Source of the DNA: Collinsella aerofaciens
GTDB taxonomy: Bacteria; Actinomycetota; Coriobacteriia; Coriobacteriales; Coriobacteriaceae
Direction of reading: 5' to 3'
Assembly: GCF_015555045.1 (NCBI RefSeq)
Contig: NZ_JADNJQ010000001.1
Span: forward strand, 1 to 64,000
Length of the DNA stretch: 64,000 nt
A program made the position numbers and the translations under genes. The number at the start of each line of letters is the position of its first letter. Position 1 is the first letter of the stretch. Below are positions 48,967 through 58,245 of this stretch, one piece after another. The notes under the pieces were generated by a model. The model was not told the origin of the DNA and made no database searches. It saw only the letters and a list, made by a program, of their open reading frames with translations.

Positions 48967-50067
48967 ATGGCTGCAATTTTCAATAGCCCCAGCAAGTACA
49001 TCCAGGGCCCGGACGAGCTGGCCAAGCTCGGCTCCTATGTCGAGCCGCTCGGCGCTAAGGCCCTCGTCATCGTGACGCCTTCGGGCAAGAAGCGCGTCGG
49101 TGCCAAGATCGAGGGCGGCTTTGCCGAGGCTAAGGCCGAGCTGCTGTTTGAGGACTTTAACGGTGAGTGCTCCAAGGGCGAGGTCGATCGCCTGGTTGCG
49201 CTCGCCCGCGACAACGGTTGCGACATCATCGTCGGCGTCGGTGGCGGCAAGATCCTCGACACCGCGAAGGCCGTCGCCTATTACCTGGAGTCCCCGGTTA
49301 TCATTTGCCCCACCATTGCTTCGACCGATGCACCGTGCTCGGCACTTTCGGTGCTCTACACCGATGACGGCCAGTTCGATAAGTACCTCTTCCTTAAGGC
49401 AAACCCCAGTATTGTCCTTATGGATACGACGGTTATCGCGGCGAGCCCGGTGCGCCTGACGGTTTCCGGTATGGGCGATGCGCTCGCAACCTATTTCGAG
49501 GCTCAGGCGACGCACGATGCCGACGGCGGCACCTGCGCTGGCGGTAAGGGCGGAATGGCCGGTCTGGCGCTCGCCAAGCTCTGCTACGAGACGCTTATGG
49601 CCGACGGCGTCAAGGCCAAGGTCGCGCTGGAGAAGGGCGCGCTCACGCCTGCCGTCGAGCATATCATCGAGGCCAATACGCTGCTCTCCGGCATTGGCTT
49701 TGAGAGCTCGGGCCTTGCTGCTGCTCATGCCATCCACAATGGTCTGACGATGCTGCCCGAGTGCCACGGCATGTATCACGGCGAGAAGGTCGCCTTTGGC
49801 ACCATCGTCCAGCTGGTACTCGAGGATGCCCCGACTGAGAAGCTTGAGGAAGTCTTGGGCTTCTGCATTGAGCTGGGCCTGCCGGTCACGATGAAGGAAC
49901 TTGGCGTTGCCGAGCTTACACGCGAGAAGGCCATGATTGTTGCCGAGGCCGCTTGCGCGCCCGAGGACACCATGTGCAACATGCCGTTTGAGGTGACGCC
50001 CGAGATGGTCGCAAACGCCATCCTAGGTGCCGACGCGCTGGGCCACTACTATCTCATGGATGAGTAA
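48967..50067 (+). CDS. gldA: glycerol dehydrogenase
   Basis: 366 residues. GVGGGKILDTAKAVAYY is the dinucleotide loop; PTIASTDAPCSALSVLYTDDG and zinc ligands around SGMGDALATYFEAQ, AAHAIHNGL and GMYHGEKVAFG follow. It oxidises glycerol to dihydroxyacetone with NAD. It stands next to the Fe-ADH, so the pair may serve alcohol metabolism. The ribosome site before the ATG is weak. Confidence 0.93.
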   Translation: MAAIFNSPSKYIQGPDELAKLGSYVEPLGAKALVIVTPSGKKRVGAKIEGGFAEAKAELLFEDFNGECSKGEVDRLVALARDNGCDIIVGVGGGKILDTAKAVAYYLESPVIICPTIASTDAPCSALSVLYTDDGQFDKYLFLKANPSIVLMDTTVIAASPVRLTVSGMGDALATYFEAQATHDADGGTCAGGKGGMAGLALAKLCYETLMADGVKAKVALEKGALTPAVEHIIEANTLLSGIGFESSGLAAAHAIHNGLTMLPECHGMYHGEKVAFGTIVQLVLEDAPTEKLEEVLGFCIELGLPVTMKELGVAELTREKAMIVAEAACAPEDTMCNMPFEVTPEMVANAILGADALGHYYLMDE

Positions 50068-50081
50068 ATCAAGCTAAGGAG

Positions 50082-50116
50082 GGGGCAAAGCCAGCAGATG
50101 GCTTTGCCCCTTTTTG
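50082..50116 (+). terminator. terminator of gldA
   Basis: Stem GGGGCAAAGCC/GGCTTTGCCCC followed by TTTTT. Confidence 0.92.
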
Positions 50117-50149
50117 CTATGGTGCAAAGGGGTCAGGTTAGTTGAACCA

Positions 50150-50190
50150 AAGAAGGCGGGGTAGGCCTGCGATGAGGTTTTGCCCCGCCC
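50150..50190 (-). terminator. possible terminator after the hydroxyacid dehydrogenase
   Basis: Minus strand GGCGGGGC...CCCCGCC with a large loop followed by TTCTTT. Confidence 0.45.
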
Positions 50191-50198
50191 TCGTTTGA

Positions 50199-51155
50199 CT
50201 ACAGCTCGCAAACGTTTTGCGCGCGACCCTCGACGTAGGCGACGACGTTGTCGAACTCAATCTTGGCGCGGCGCTGCATGGCCTCGTGCGTAAGGAAGCC
50301 TACATGTGGCGTGAAGGTGCAGTTCTTGGCGTTGACGAGCGCGTAGTCGGCGGGGATGGGCGGCTCCATATCAAAGACGTCGATGCCGGCACCGGCGAGC
50401 TTATCGTCGTTGAGTGCCTGGGCAAGGGCATCGTTATCCACGATGGCACCGCGGGCGCAGTTGATAAAGACGGCACCGTCCTTCATCTGGGCGAACTGCT
50501 CGGTGCCAAAGCTCTTGCGCGTGGTGTCATTGTTAGGCAGGTGCAGGCTTACGATATCGGACTCGGCGAGCAACTGCTCGAGCGAAACCTGCTCAATGCC
50601 GGCCTCGGCTGCCTCGGGATGCTCGTGGCGGGCATATCCCAGCACGCGGGCGCCAAAGGCCTTAAAGAGACGACCCGTGGCGCAGCCGATCTTACCGCAG
50701 CCCACGATACCCACGGTCTTGTCGCGGATCTCGGTGCCCATTAGGCCGGCGCTCGTCTTGCCGCTGCGGACGGCGGCATCGGCGGCGCCCACCTTGCGCA
50801 GCACGTCGATGGTCAGGCCAAAGGTGAGCTCGGCGACCGAAACGTCGGAGTAGCCGGCGCAGTTGCGAACCTCAACACCGCGCTCACGGCAGGCGGAAAG
50901 CCCCACGTGGTCGATGCCCGTAAAGGCAACGGCGATCATCTTGAGCGCATCGGCGCCGGCGACGACCTCGGCAGGGTAGGGGTTGTTGGCGATCATGACG
51001 ACCTCGGCGCCCTCGCTGCGTCGAGCGAGCTCGGCCGGATCGGTTGTTTTGGTATCGAAATAGACAAACTCGTGTCCGGCGTCCTTAAGGGGTGCGGAGA
51101 GCCTGTCGATGGTCTGCTCGGGTACTCCCAACGGTTCGATCAGGGCAATCTTCAT
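50199..51155 (-). CDS. D-2-hydroxyacid dehydrogenase
   Basis: 318 residues from the ATG at 51155 (GAGGAGTC upstream). The Rossmann motif VGIVGCGKIGCATGRLFKAFG and the catalytic segments NCARGAIVDNDAL, GAGIDVFDMEPP and FTPHVGFLTHEAM mark the family. It reduces 2-oxoacids to D-2-hydroxyacids with NADH; the substrate (lactate, glycerate or a branched acid) cannot be read. Confidence 0.88.
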   Translation of the reverse strand: MKIALIEPLGVPEQTIDRLSAPLKDAGHEFVYFDTKTTDPAELARRSEGAEVVMIANNPYPAEVVAGADALKMIAVAFTGIDHVGLSACRERGVEVRNCAGYSDVSVAELTFGLTIDVLRKVGAADAAVRSGKTSAGLMGTEIRDKTVGIVGCGKIGCATGRLFKAFGARVLGYARHEHPEAAEAGIEQVSLEQLLAESDIVSLHLPNNDTTRKSFGTEQFAQMKDGAVFINCARGAIVDNDALAQALNDDKLAGAGIDVFDMEPPIPADYALVNAKNCTFTPHVGFLTHEAMQRRAKIEFDNVVAYVEGRAQNVCEL

Positions 51156-51309
51156 CTTGTGACTCCTCAATAAACCTAGGCGATTAGGCTGGCAATAGAT
51201 TGTAGGTCTATTTGCCTCAAAGGTGCGCCGCGTGTAATTTGCCCGAGGCGTGGGCCGATAGCGTATCATTATCTCTTGCTTGTTTGCACTGCTCAGGGAG
51301 GGGCCGCGC

Positions 51310-52563
51310 ATGGCGCAGGAACACGATCTGTTTGATGACATTATCGAGATCAGCAAGGGTTTCGACTTTCTTAAAAACCCGCTTGGCGGTGTGACCGATG
51401 CACTCGATCCGTCGGCGCCGCAATGGAATCCTGCCGACTACAAGGAGCGTCCGCGCGGTAACACCATTCCGTGCCTGACCTGCAAAAACGAAAAGAGCGG
51501 CTGCACTGCGTGCATGGACGTGTGCCCGGTCAACGCTATCGAGGTCGAGGAAGACGCCATCGAGATCCTCGACTCCTGTCGCAAGTGCGGCCTGTGCGCC
51601 GCTGCCTGTCCGACCGAGGCAATCATCTCGCCGCGCCTGGCGCCCAAAAACCTGTATGACGATATCGTCTCTGCTGCCACGAGCCACGAGACCGCCTACG
51701 TTACCTGCACGCGCGCCCTTAAGCGCATGCCGCGCGAGAACGAGGTTGTCGTCGCCTGCGTGGGCGATATTACTGCCGAGACCTGGTTCTCGGTACTGGC
51801 CGACTATCCCAACGTGAGCGTCTACCTGCCGTTGGGCGTGTGCGATAAGTGCCGCAACACCGGCGGTGAGGACATTCTGGGCGAGGCGATTGCGAAGGCC
51901 GAGGAGTGGTCCGGCACGGGTATGGGCTTGGAGGTCGACTCCAAGAGCCTCAAATGCCATAAGCGCCGCGAGTACGAGCGCAAGGAGTACATGGAAAAGA
52001 TCGCCCGCACCACGGGCCTGACGGTGACCAAGCTCAATCCGGCGACGGCGGCGCTGGCCTCGGTGACGCAAAAGCTCAAGGCCCATCGCCATCAGATTAC
52101 CCAGCTGGAGCGCACGCTCAACACCATGTGCGGCACCACGACGACCAAGCGTCGCCGTTCGCTCACGCACGGGCGGCAGCTGGTGCTCTCGACGCTGCAA
52201 AACCACCCCGAGCTTGCCCAGAACATGCAGGTGAGCACGCCGGAGTGCGATTTTGACAAGTGCACGTCGTGTGGTGAGTGCGTCAACGTGTGCCCCACGT
52301 TTGCCTGCGATCTGGTGGGAAGCGGCCGCTTTGCGTTGGAGTCCACGTATTGTTTGGGCTGCGGCGCCTGTGTCAAGGTGTGTCCCGAACATGCGCTCAA
52401 GCTTGTTGAGCATGACGCGTCCAATCTGGTCGTCGTCGATCCCGAAGCCGAGGAAAAGGCCGCTCAGAAGGCGAAGGCTCACGAAGAGGCTGAGAAGGTC
52501 AAGGCTGAGGCAAAGGCCAAGCTCGACAAGATGCTCGACCAGGTGGAAAAGCTCGCGGACTAG
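51310..52563 (+). CDS. polyferredoxin-like protein with four iron-sulphur motifs
   Basis: 417 residues. Near residue 57 is CLTCKNEKSGCTACMDVCPVN followed by CRKCGLCAAACPTEA. Near residue 320 are CDFDKCTSCGECVNVCPT and CLGCGACVKVCPEHA. Between them is a larger domain with CVGDITAETWF and CDKCRNTGGE. Electron transfer in anaerobic metabolism is likely. The C-terminus is Lys/Glu coiled coil. GGGAGGGG precedes the ATG. Confidence 0.85.
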   Translation: MAQEHDLFDDIIEISKGFDFLKNPLGGVTDALDPSAPQWNPADYKERPRGNTIPCLTCKNEKSGCTACMDVCPVNAIEVEEDAIEILDSCRKCGLCAAACPTEAIISPRLAPKNLYDDIVSAATSHETAYVTCTRALKRMPRENEVVVACVGDITAETWFSVLADYPNVSVYLPLGVCDKCRNTGGEDILGEAIAKAEEWSGTGMGLEVDSKSLKCHKRREYERKEYMEKIARTTGLTVTKLNPATAALASVTQKLKAHRHQITQLERTLNTMCGTTTTKRRRSLTHGRQLVLSTLQNHPELAQNMQVSTPECDFDKCTSCGECVNVCPTFACDLVGSGRFALESTYCLGCGACVKVCPEHALKLVEHDASNLVVVDPEAEEKAAQKAKAHEEAEKVKAEAKAKLDKMLDQVEKLAD

Positions 52564-52590
52564 TCAGCGAGCTCTATCTCTGCTTCATTT

Positions 52591-52634
52591 GCGCCGCCGC
52601 GGTGTCCGGATTCGCCCGGATGCTGCGGCGGCGC
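52591..52634 (+). terminator. strong GC hairpin before ychF
   Basis: Inverted repeat GCGCCGCCGC (52591-52600) and complement at 52625-52634 with an inner TCCGG/CCGGA pair. There is no U-tract, so it may be a weak terminator or a leader element. Confidence 0.4.
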
Positions 52635-52677
52635 TATACTTATACGGTTTGAAGTACCTGTACCAAAAGGAGCTGTC

Positions 52678-53754
52678 GTGTCCCTTTCCATCGGTATCGT
52701 GGGCCTGCCCAACGTGGGCAAGTCGACGCTGTTCACCGCGCTTACCAAAAAGACCGGCCTTGCCGCCAACTACCCGTTCGCCACGATCGACCCCAACGTG
52801 GGTATCGTCGATGTGCCCGATAGCCGCCTGCAAAAGCTTGCCGACATCGTCAACCCGGGCCGCATTGTGCCGGCGACGGTCGAGTTTGTCGACATCGCGG
52901 GCCTGGTGAAGGGTGCCAACGAGGGCGAGGGCCTGGGCAACCAGTTCTTGGCAAACATCCGCGAGACCGACGCCATCTGTGAGGTCGTACGCTACTTTAA
53001 GGACCCCAACGTCATGCGTGAGGTGGGCCGCACGGGCGAGTTCGTCGATCCCGCCGGCGATGCCGACACCATCATGACTGAGCTTATCCTGGCCGACATG
53101 GGCACGCTCGAGAAGCAGCTGCCTAAGCTCGAGAAGGAGGCCAAGCGCGACAAGGAGCTCATGCCCAAGTTCGAGGTTGCCAAGCGCCTGCTTGCCTGGC
53201 TCAACGAGGGCAAGCGCGCCGCATCCATGGAGATGACCGACGAGGAGCGTGCCGCCGCCAAGGGGCTGTTCCTGCTCACCATGAAGCCCATCCTGTATGT
53301 GGCCAACGTGGACGAGGATATGCTCAACGAGGACCTGGCGCCCATCGACGGCGTCAAGCCGCTGCCGATCTGCGCCAAGATCGAGGCCGAGCTTTCCGAG
53401 CTCGATCCCGAGGACGCTGCCGACTACCTGGAAAGCCTAGGCCTGGAGCAGCCCGGCCTGGACGTGCTCGCTCAGGCTGCCTACAAGCTGCTCGGCCTGC
53501 AGTCGTTCTTTACGGCCGGCGAGATGGAGGTCAAGGCCTGGACGGTGCGTCAGGGCGCGACCGCCCCGCAGGCCGCCGGTGTCATCCACACCGATTTTGA
53601 GCGCGGCTTTATTAAGGCCGAGGTCATTGGCTACGACGACTACATCGAGCTCGGCGGCGAGCAGGGCGCCAAGGCCGCCGGCAAGTTGCGTATTGAGGGC
53701 AAGGACTATGTCATGGCCGATGGCGACGTTGTGCACTTCCGCTTTAACGTGTAA
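52678..53754 (+). CDS. ychF: YchF (Obg-family) ATPase/GTPase
   Basis: 358 residues from a GTG with AAGGAGC upstream. G1 is [18 protein letters not shown], the switch region [14 protein letters not shown]3 [21 protein letters not shown], then YVANVDEDM, and a TGS domain at the end ([14 protein letters not shown] ... [11 protein letters not shown]). It binds ribosomes and affects stress responses. Confidence 0.97.
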   Translation: MSLSIGIVGLPNVGKSTLFTALTKKTGLAANYPFATIDPNVGIVDVPDSRLQKLADIVNPGRIVPATVEFVDIAGLVKGANEGEGLGNQFLANIRETDAICEVVRYFKDPNVMREVGRTGEFVDPAGDADTIMTELILADMGTLEKQLPKLEKEAKRDKELMPKFEVAKRLLAWLNEGKRAASMEMTDEERAAAKGLFLLTMKPILYVANVDEDMLNEDLAPIDGVKPLPICAKIEAELSELDPEDAADYLESLGLEQPGLDVLAQAAYKLLGLQSFFTAGEMEVKAWTVRQGATAPQAAGVIHTDFERGFIKAEVIGYDDYIELGGEQGAKAAGKLRIEGKDYVMADGDVVHFRFNV

Positions 53755-53765
53755 GGACGACGCGC

Positions 53766-54149
53766 ATGTTTAAATATGGCAAAAAAGCTGGCTACATGGG
53801 TATTGCGCTGCTCGTACTTGCGGTGATTCCGCTGGTGGTTGCAGCGTGTGTTATCCCCAACATTGGCCCCGAGGTGGCAACGAAGTTTAACGCCGCCGGC
53901 GAGGTGACGCGCTGGGGTAAGAGCTACGAGCTGCTGGCACTGCCGGTACTCAATCTGCTGCTGAGCGTGGCGACGTACTTTACGGCGGGACGCCAAGCCA
54001 AGAACAATGACGACTCCGCCGCCATGGCGCGCATCGTGTGCGAGCGCTACCTGCGCAACGGTTGCATCACGGGTGTGTTCCTCAACGTGATCAACGTTTA
54101 CTTTATGTACTCGGCGATTACCGGAACGGGCTTTGGCTTTGGTTTCTAG
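53766..54149 (+). CDS. DUF1648-like membrane protein
   Basis: 127 residues with three spans (about 10-30, 54-74, 100-118). The segment after the first span, PEVATKFNAAGEVTRWGKSYEL, matches the DUF1648/SdpI N-terminal pattern. Possibly an immunity-like or envelope protein. AAGGACG precedes it; probably cotranscribed with ychF. Confidence 0.7.
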   Translation: MFKYGKKAGYMGIALLVLAVIPLVVAACVIPNIGPEVATKFNAAGEVTRWGKSYELLALPVLNLLLSVATYFTAGRQAKNNDDSAAMARIVCERYLRNGCITGVFLNVINVYFMYSAITGTGFGFGF

Positions 54150-54158
54150 CTTGTCCTT

Positions 54159-54548
54159 TTAGACAACGAGCCTGCAAGCATATTCGATGGCTGCTGCGAG
54201 GCCGCCGCTCGATCGTGGTTGAAAGACTGCATCGGCGGCGGCCTCGTTTTCGTATCCGGCGCCGCGAAGGGCGAGTGCTATGCCGGCTTCTAAAAGGAGC
54301 GGCAGGCCGCGTTGGCTGGTTGCGATTACGGCAGCCTGATTGAGCGAGCAGCCGTGCGTTTGGCATCGGATGGCAAGTTCGCCTTGCGTCGGGCAGGGGA
54401 CCAGAACGGCGGCGACGCGACTTGATAGCAATGCAAATGCTGTGCGCTCATCGGGCGAAAGGCATTCAGCTTCAACGACGACGAGCTTGGGCGGCGCGCT
54501 GTTTGTGCGAAGCGTGGCTCGGTACATGCGGACCGAAGAACCCGACAT
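54159..54548 (-). CDS. hypothetical protein divergent from a small HTH gene
   Basis: 129 residues, alpha/beta, with PPKLVVVEAECLSPDERTAFALLSSRVAAVLVPCP and a late SGGLAAAIEYACRLVV. No family recognised. It starts 24 bases from a perfect palindrome and is paired head to head with an XRE gene, a layout seen in toxin-antitoxin or regulator-target pairs. CAGGAG precedes the ATG. Confidence 0.5.
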   Translation of the reverse strand: MSGSSVRMYRATLRTNSAPPKLVVVEAECLSPDERTAFALLSSRVAAVLVPCPTQGELAIRCQTHGCSLNQAAVIATSQRGLPLLLEAGIALALRGAGYENEAAADAVFQPRSSGGLAAAIEYACRLVV

Positions 54549-54571
54549 AGAAAACTCCTGTGTATTCGGGA

Positions 54572-54595
54572 AAACGTAAACTATAGTTTACGTTT
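54572..54595. promoter_or_regulatory. 24-bp perfect palindrome, probable operator
   Basis: Half-site AAACGTAAACTA followed by its exact complement, between divergent genes. The centre (TATAGT) could be the -10 of a promoter. Likely bound by the neighbouring HTH protein. Confidence 0.75.
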
Positions 54596-54624
54596 ATGTT
54601 CGGCTCCATTTCAAACTCGGCTGC

Positions 54625-54843
54625 ATGGACGAACGTGCGAAACAGATTCTTGGCAGGCGGGTCGAAGAGACACGCAGGGACCTTGGTATCTCCAAGGTTG
54701 ATTTTTGTGTGGCGACAGGAATCAGCCGACCCTACCTCGACCGAATCGAAGATGGGACGGCAAATTTCACGCTCAAGGTTCTATTTAAGATCGCGCCCGC
54801 ACTCGGCATGACGGTGTCAGAGCTTCTTGAAGGCATTGAGTAG
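54625..54843 (+). CDS. XRE-family HTH protein
   Basis: 72 residues. GRRVEETRRDLGISKVDFCVATGISRPYLDRIEDG is a helix-turn-helix followed by FKIAPALGMTVSELLEG. It lacks a clear ribosome site and may be translated from a very short leader. Probably autoregulates via the palindrome. Confidence 0.75.
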   Translation: MDERAKQILGRRVEETRRDLGISKVDFCVATGISRPYLDRIEDGTANFTLKVLFKIAPALGMTVSELLEGIE

Positions 54844-54864
54844 GGGATACCGGTCGATGCCTGG

Positions 54865-55878
54865 CTACGCCATCGGGATGCGGTCGTGGTTGACTTGGCT
54901 GTAGAACAGGCGCTGAATTTCTGACGCATCACGTGACTGGCCGAGCGCCCACATGGTTTTGGCCACGAGCGTCTCGGTGGTCATGTCATCGCCGCGCAGA
55001 ATGCCCGGATGATCGGCGTAAGCACGGCCGACCTCATAAACGCCCAGATCGAGGCCCTCTTCGGGAACCTGCGTGGTCATAACAACGGTGCGACCCGAAT
55101 CGACCCAGCGGAAAATTGCCTCCTGGAATGACTCACCGGACTCGCCAAACTCGGGAATACCGCCAATGCCAAAGGTCTCCAGAATCACGGCATCGTAGCT
55201 ATCGGCAAGGGCGTCGAGGATGCCCGGGTTTACGCCGGGCGTAAGCTTGAGTACAAATACACGCGGGTCGATGCTGTCGTAGAAACGCACCGGGTTTTCG
55301 CCTTGATGCGTGCCGTGAAGCCCGTTGCGCACGATGCGGTCGTTGCGGATATAGGCGATGGGCGGATAGTTGACGCTAATGAATGCGTTAAAGCTCATGG
55401 TGCGCTGTTTGCGGGCGCGCGTTCCGGCAATGGCGACGCCGCCAAACACAATCGACACATCGTGCGAATGCTCGTCGAGTGCATAGAGCAGGCTCTGGTA
55501 CAGGTTGAGCTTGGCGTCGGTAAAGGGATTGCCCATGGGCTTTTGCGAGCCGGTGAGCACGATGGGCTTGGGGCTGTCCTGAATCAGGTAGGAAAGCGCT
55601 GCTGCGGTGTAGCTCATGGTGTCAGTGCCGTGCAGAATCACGAAGCCGTCGTGGTCGGCATAACCCTCGACAATGACGTCGCGGATACGCATCCAGTCGC
55701 TCGGGCGCATGTTGGTGCTGTCGATGTTCATGGGCTGCACGACGTCGAGCTCGCAGAGCCCCGAGATCTCGGGGACGCTCTGGGCGAGCTCCTCACCGGT
55801 CAGGGCGGGGGAGAGGCCGTTGCCGTCCTCGGTCGATGCGATGGTGCCGCCCGTGGCGATGAGAAGGATGCGCTTCAT
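54865..55878 (-). CDS. ansA: type I L-asparaginase
   Basis: 337 residues from ATG 55878. ATGGTIASTEDGNGLSP supplies the first threonine; FVILHGTDTMSYTAAALSYL the second catalytic set; GSQKPMGNPFTDAKLNL follows. There is no signal peptide, so it is a cytoplasmic type I enzyme that hydrolyses asparagine. An A/T-rich inverted repeat lies upstream. Confidence 0.92.
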   Translation of the reverse strand: MKRILLIATGGTIASTEDGNGLSPALTGEELAQSVPEISGLCELDVVQPMNIDSTNMRPSDWMRIRDVIVEGYADHDGFVILHGTDTMSYTAAALSYLIQDSPKPIVLTGSQKPMGNPFTDAKLNLYQSLLYALDEHSHDVSIVFGGVAIAGTRARKQRTMSFNAFISVNYPPIAYIRNDRIVRNGLHGTHQGENPVRFYDSIDPRVFVLKLTPGVNPGILDALADSYDAVILETFGIGGIPEFGESGESFQEAIFRWVDSGRTVVMTTQVPEEGLDLGVYEVGRAYADHPGILRGDDMTTETLVAKTMWALGQSRDASEIQRLFYSQVNHDRIPMA

Positions 55879-55951
55879 GCTGGTATTCCTATCGTATTTG
55901 CCGCCGCAGAGGCGGAGTCGTTCGGCAGTATTGTGGCACAGGGCGTCCAAT

Positions 55952-55985
55952 GTTCAAACGTATTACATCATCTGTAACGTTTGAA
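55952..55985. promoter_or_regulatory. inverted repeat between ansA and guaA
   Basis: Arms TTCAAACG and CGTTTGAA with further near-complementary bases (TAC/GTA) separated by 12 or so bases. It could be a regulator site for either divergent gene. Confidence 0.5.
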
Positions 55986-56145
55986 AACACTTCAATTGCC
56001 TTCAAATAGGGGCCCAGGTCGTGCGTTTGCCGTGCGCTGATGGCCGCGAGGGGCGAGAAACCCCATATAACGTGTACACTATGGAGGTTATTTTCGTTCA
56101 TTCACGCGGGTGGGCACCGGCTCCCCGCCAACAAGAGGGGGAACC

Positions 56146-57744
56146 ATGGATCAAAAGGCTTCCGCAAAGGTCCTCGTACTCGACTTTGGTGCGCAGTACG
56201 GTCAGCTCATTGCCCGTCGCGTCCGCGACCTCAACGTGTATTCCGAGATCGTCCCCTGCGACATCTCGGCCGACGAGATTCGCGAGATGAACGCCTCTGC
56301 GCTCATCCTTTCCGGCGGCCCGGCTTCCGTGTATGCCGAGGACGCTCCGTCCATCGATCCCGCCATCTTTGACCTGGGCCTTCCCGTCCTGGGCTTCTGC
56401 TACGGCCATCAGATCACGGCCGTGACGCTCGGCGGCAAGGTTGGCCACTCCGAGGTGGGCGAGTACGGCCGCGCCACTATCACGCGCACGGCCGGCGCCA
56501 AGCTCTTTAACTCCACGCCCATGGAGCAGACCGTGTGGATGAGCCATCGCGACGCCGTCTCCGAGGTGCCCGAGGGCTTTACCGTTACCGCCAGCACCGA
56601 CGTGTGCCCGGTTGCCGCCATGGAGTGCGTCGAGCGCAAGATTTTCACCACTCAGTTCCACCCCGAGGTCAAGCACTCCGAGTACGGTCAGCAGCTGCTG
56701 AGCAACTTCCTGTTTGAGATCTGCGGCCTGGAGCCCAACTGGAGCATGGACAACCTGGTCGAGACCATGACGGCCGAGTTCCGCGAGAAGGTCGGCGACG
56801 ACCGCGTGATTCTGGCCCTGTCCGGCGGCGTCGACTCCTCCGTCGTGGCTGCGCTGGGCGCCCGCGCCGTGGGCAAGCAGATGACCTGCGTGTTCATCAA
56901 CCACGGTCTGCTGCGCAAGGGCGAGCCCGAGCAGGTGGAGGAGGTCTTCACCAAGCAGTTTGACGTCGACTTTATCCACGTCCACGCCGAGGACCGCTAT
57001 GCCGAGCTTCTGGCCGGCGTGACCGAGCCCGAGGAGAAGCGCCGCATCATCGGTACGCAGTTCTGGAAAGAGTTCTTCGCCGTGGCGCAGCAGCTCGAGT
57101 CCGATGGCAAGCCGGTCAAGTACCTGGCTCAGGGCACCATCTACCCCGACATCATCGAGTCCGGCGCTCGCAAAACGGGCGGCAAGACGGCCACCATCAA
57201 GAGCCACCACAACCTGATCCCGTTCCCCGAGGGCGTGCGCTTCGACCTCATCGAGCCGCTCGACCACTTCTTTAAGGACGAAGTCCGCGCGCTTGGTCTG
57301 GCGCTTGGCCTGCCGGGTCACATCGTGTTCCGTCAGCCTTTCCCGGGCCCGGGTCTGGCTATTCGCATCATCGGTGCGGTCGACAAGGAGAAGCTCGAGA
57401 TCCTCAAGAACGCCGACGCTATCGTGCGCGAGGAACTCGACGCCTACAACCAGCGCCTGTTTGAGCAGACCGGCGAGCGCAACTCCGAGCACAGCTGCTG
57501 GCAGTATTTCGCGGTCCTGCCCGACATCAAGTCCGTTGGCGTTATGGGCGACGAGCGCACCTACCAGCGCCCGATCATCCTGCGTGCCGTCGAGTCCAGC
57601 GATGCCATGACCGCCGACTGGGCCAAGCTGCCCTACGACGTGCTGGCCCGCATCTCTGGCCGCATCGTTGCCGAGGTTCCCGGCGCCAACCGCGTGTGCT
57701 ACGACATCACGTCCAAGCCGCCCGCGACCATCGAGTGGGAATAG
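56146..57744 (+). CDS. guaA: GMP synthase (glutamine-hydrolysing)
   Basis: 532 residues from ATG 56146 (AGAGGGGG upstream). The amidotransferase half has FCYGHQ with its nucleophilic cysteine and FHPEVKHSE; the synthetase half has LSGGVDSSVVAALG, and the C-terminus is DITSKPPATIEWE. It converts XMP to GMP. Its conserved 3' end is a known target for integrative elements, and the second element begins right after it. Confidence 0.97.
   Translation: MDQKASAKVLVLDFGAQYGQLIARRVRDLNVYSEIVPCDISADEIREMNASALILSGGPASVYAEDAPSIDPAIFDLGLPVLGFCYGHQITAVTLGGKVGHSEVGEYGRATITRTAGAKLFNSTPMEQTVWMSHRDAVSEVPEGFTVTASTDVCPVAAMECVERKIFTTQFHPEVKHSEYGQQLLSNFLFEICGLEPNWSMDNLVETMTAEFREKVGDDRVILALSGGVDSSVVAALGARAVGKQMTCVFINHGLLRKGEPEQVEEVFTKQFDVDFIHVHAEDRYAELLAGVTEPEEKRRIIGTQFWKEFFAVAQQLESDGKPVKYLAQGTIYPDIIESGARKTGGKTATIKSHHNLIPFPEGVRFDLIEPLDHFFKDEVRALGLALGLPGHIVFRQPFPGPGLAIRIIGAVDKEKLEILKNADAIVREELDAYNQRLFEQTGERNSEHSCWQYFAVLPDIKSVGVMGDERTYQRPIILRAVESSDAMTADWAKLPYDVLARISGRIVAEVPGANRVCYDITSKPPATIEWE
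57700..57744. other. candidate attL of the second element at the guaA 3' end
   Basis: The element's integrase operon lies downstream of this end with no host gene between. The conserved guaA 3' end is used by several islands. The matching right copy would be beyond 64000, so only one side is visible here. Confidence 0.45.
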
Positions 57745-57857
57745 CCCCAGGTCAGCATTGCAAAATCACCTGCAACGATTCAGCGCGATGCACAAGATGT
57801 CAGTGAGTTGCACAACGTTGCAAGCCACTGAAAACAAAGCGGAATGACAAACCGACC

Positions 57858-57895
57858 AATACCCCGAAATTCAAGAAGTTTCGGGGTATTTTTTT
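57858..57895 (+). terminator. terminator downstream of guaA
   Basis: 12-base stem AATACCCCGAAA/TTTCGGGGTATT followed by TTTTT. It could serve guaA or be element DNA. Confidence 0.9.
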
Positions 57896-58186
57896 GCCCA
57901 TTAACCTGCGTCTTTGATTCGGAATCATTCCCAAAAGGTGACGCAACTTGAACGATTATTCGGAACATGCACGAACCTGCAACGACATGCAACATTGCGC
58001 AATTACGCAAAGCCACCCGTCACGACTCCTTTTGGCAGTTACGGCGTAAAACAGGTTGATTCGAATCAAACATGAATCAAACGTCATTTTCATACTTATT
58101 TTTTGCAAAAGGCCAGTTCAGCATAAGGGAATGACAAATCGTCTTTAGCGGTGTTACGGGATCTGATTTCCTGCATCCAGGTTAAG

Positions 58187-58206
58187 AAAAACGGCCCGAA
58201 GGCCGC
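58187..58206 (-). terminator. terminator of the XRE regulator gene
   Basis: CGGCC/GGCCG stem with TTCG-type loop followed on the minus strand by TTTTTC. Weak T-run also on the plus side. Confidence 0.7.
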
Positions 58207-58245
58207 TGATTTTTGATTCGCAATTATTCCTGAAGTGGCTTGATT

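Larger units (their letters stand above)
57745..58245. other. left end of the second element: repeats and terminators, no gene
   Basis: TGCAAC occurs at 57771, 57978 and 57988, and its inverse GTTGCA at 57807 and 57817; these may be arm-type integrase sites. GGAATGACAAA occurs at 57841 and 58129. A strong terminator lies at 57858-57895 and another at 58193-58206. No coding frame is supported. Confidence 0.55.

Noticed and set aside
55980-56145. Purine riboswitch before guaA
   Set aside because: I could not find the paired stems and conserved loops of a purine aptamer; only short GC-rich inverted repeats are present.
56098-57492. 464-residue minus-strand frame opposite guaA
   Set aside because: Antisense shadow of guaA, with His/Val/Gly-rich composition usual for such frames.
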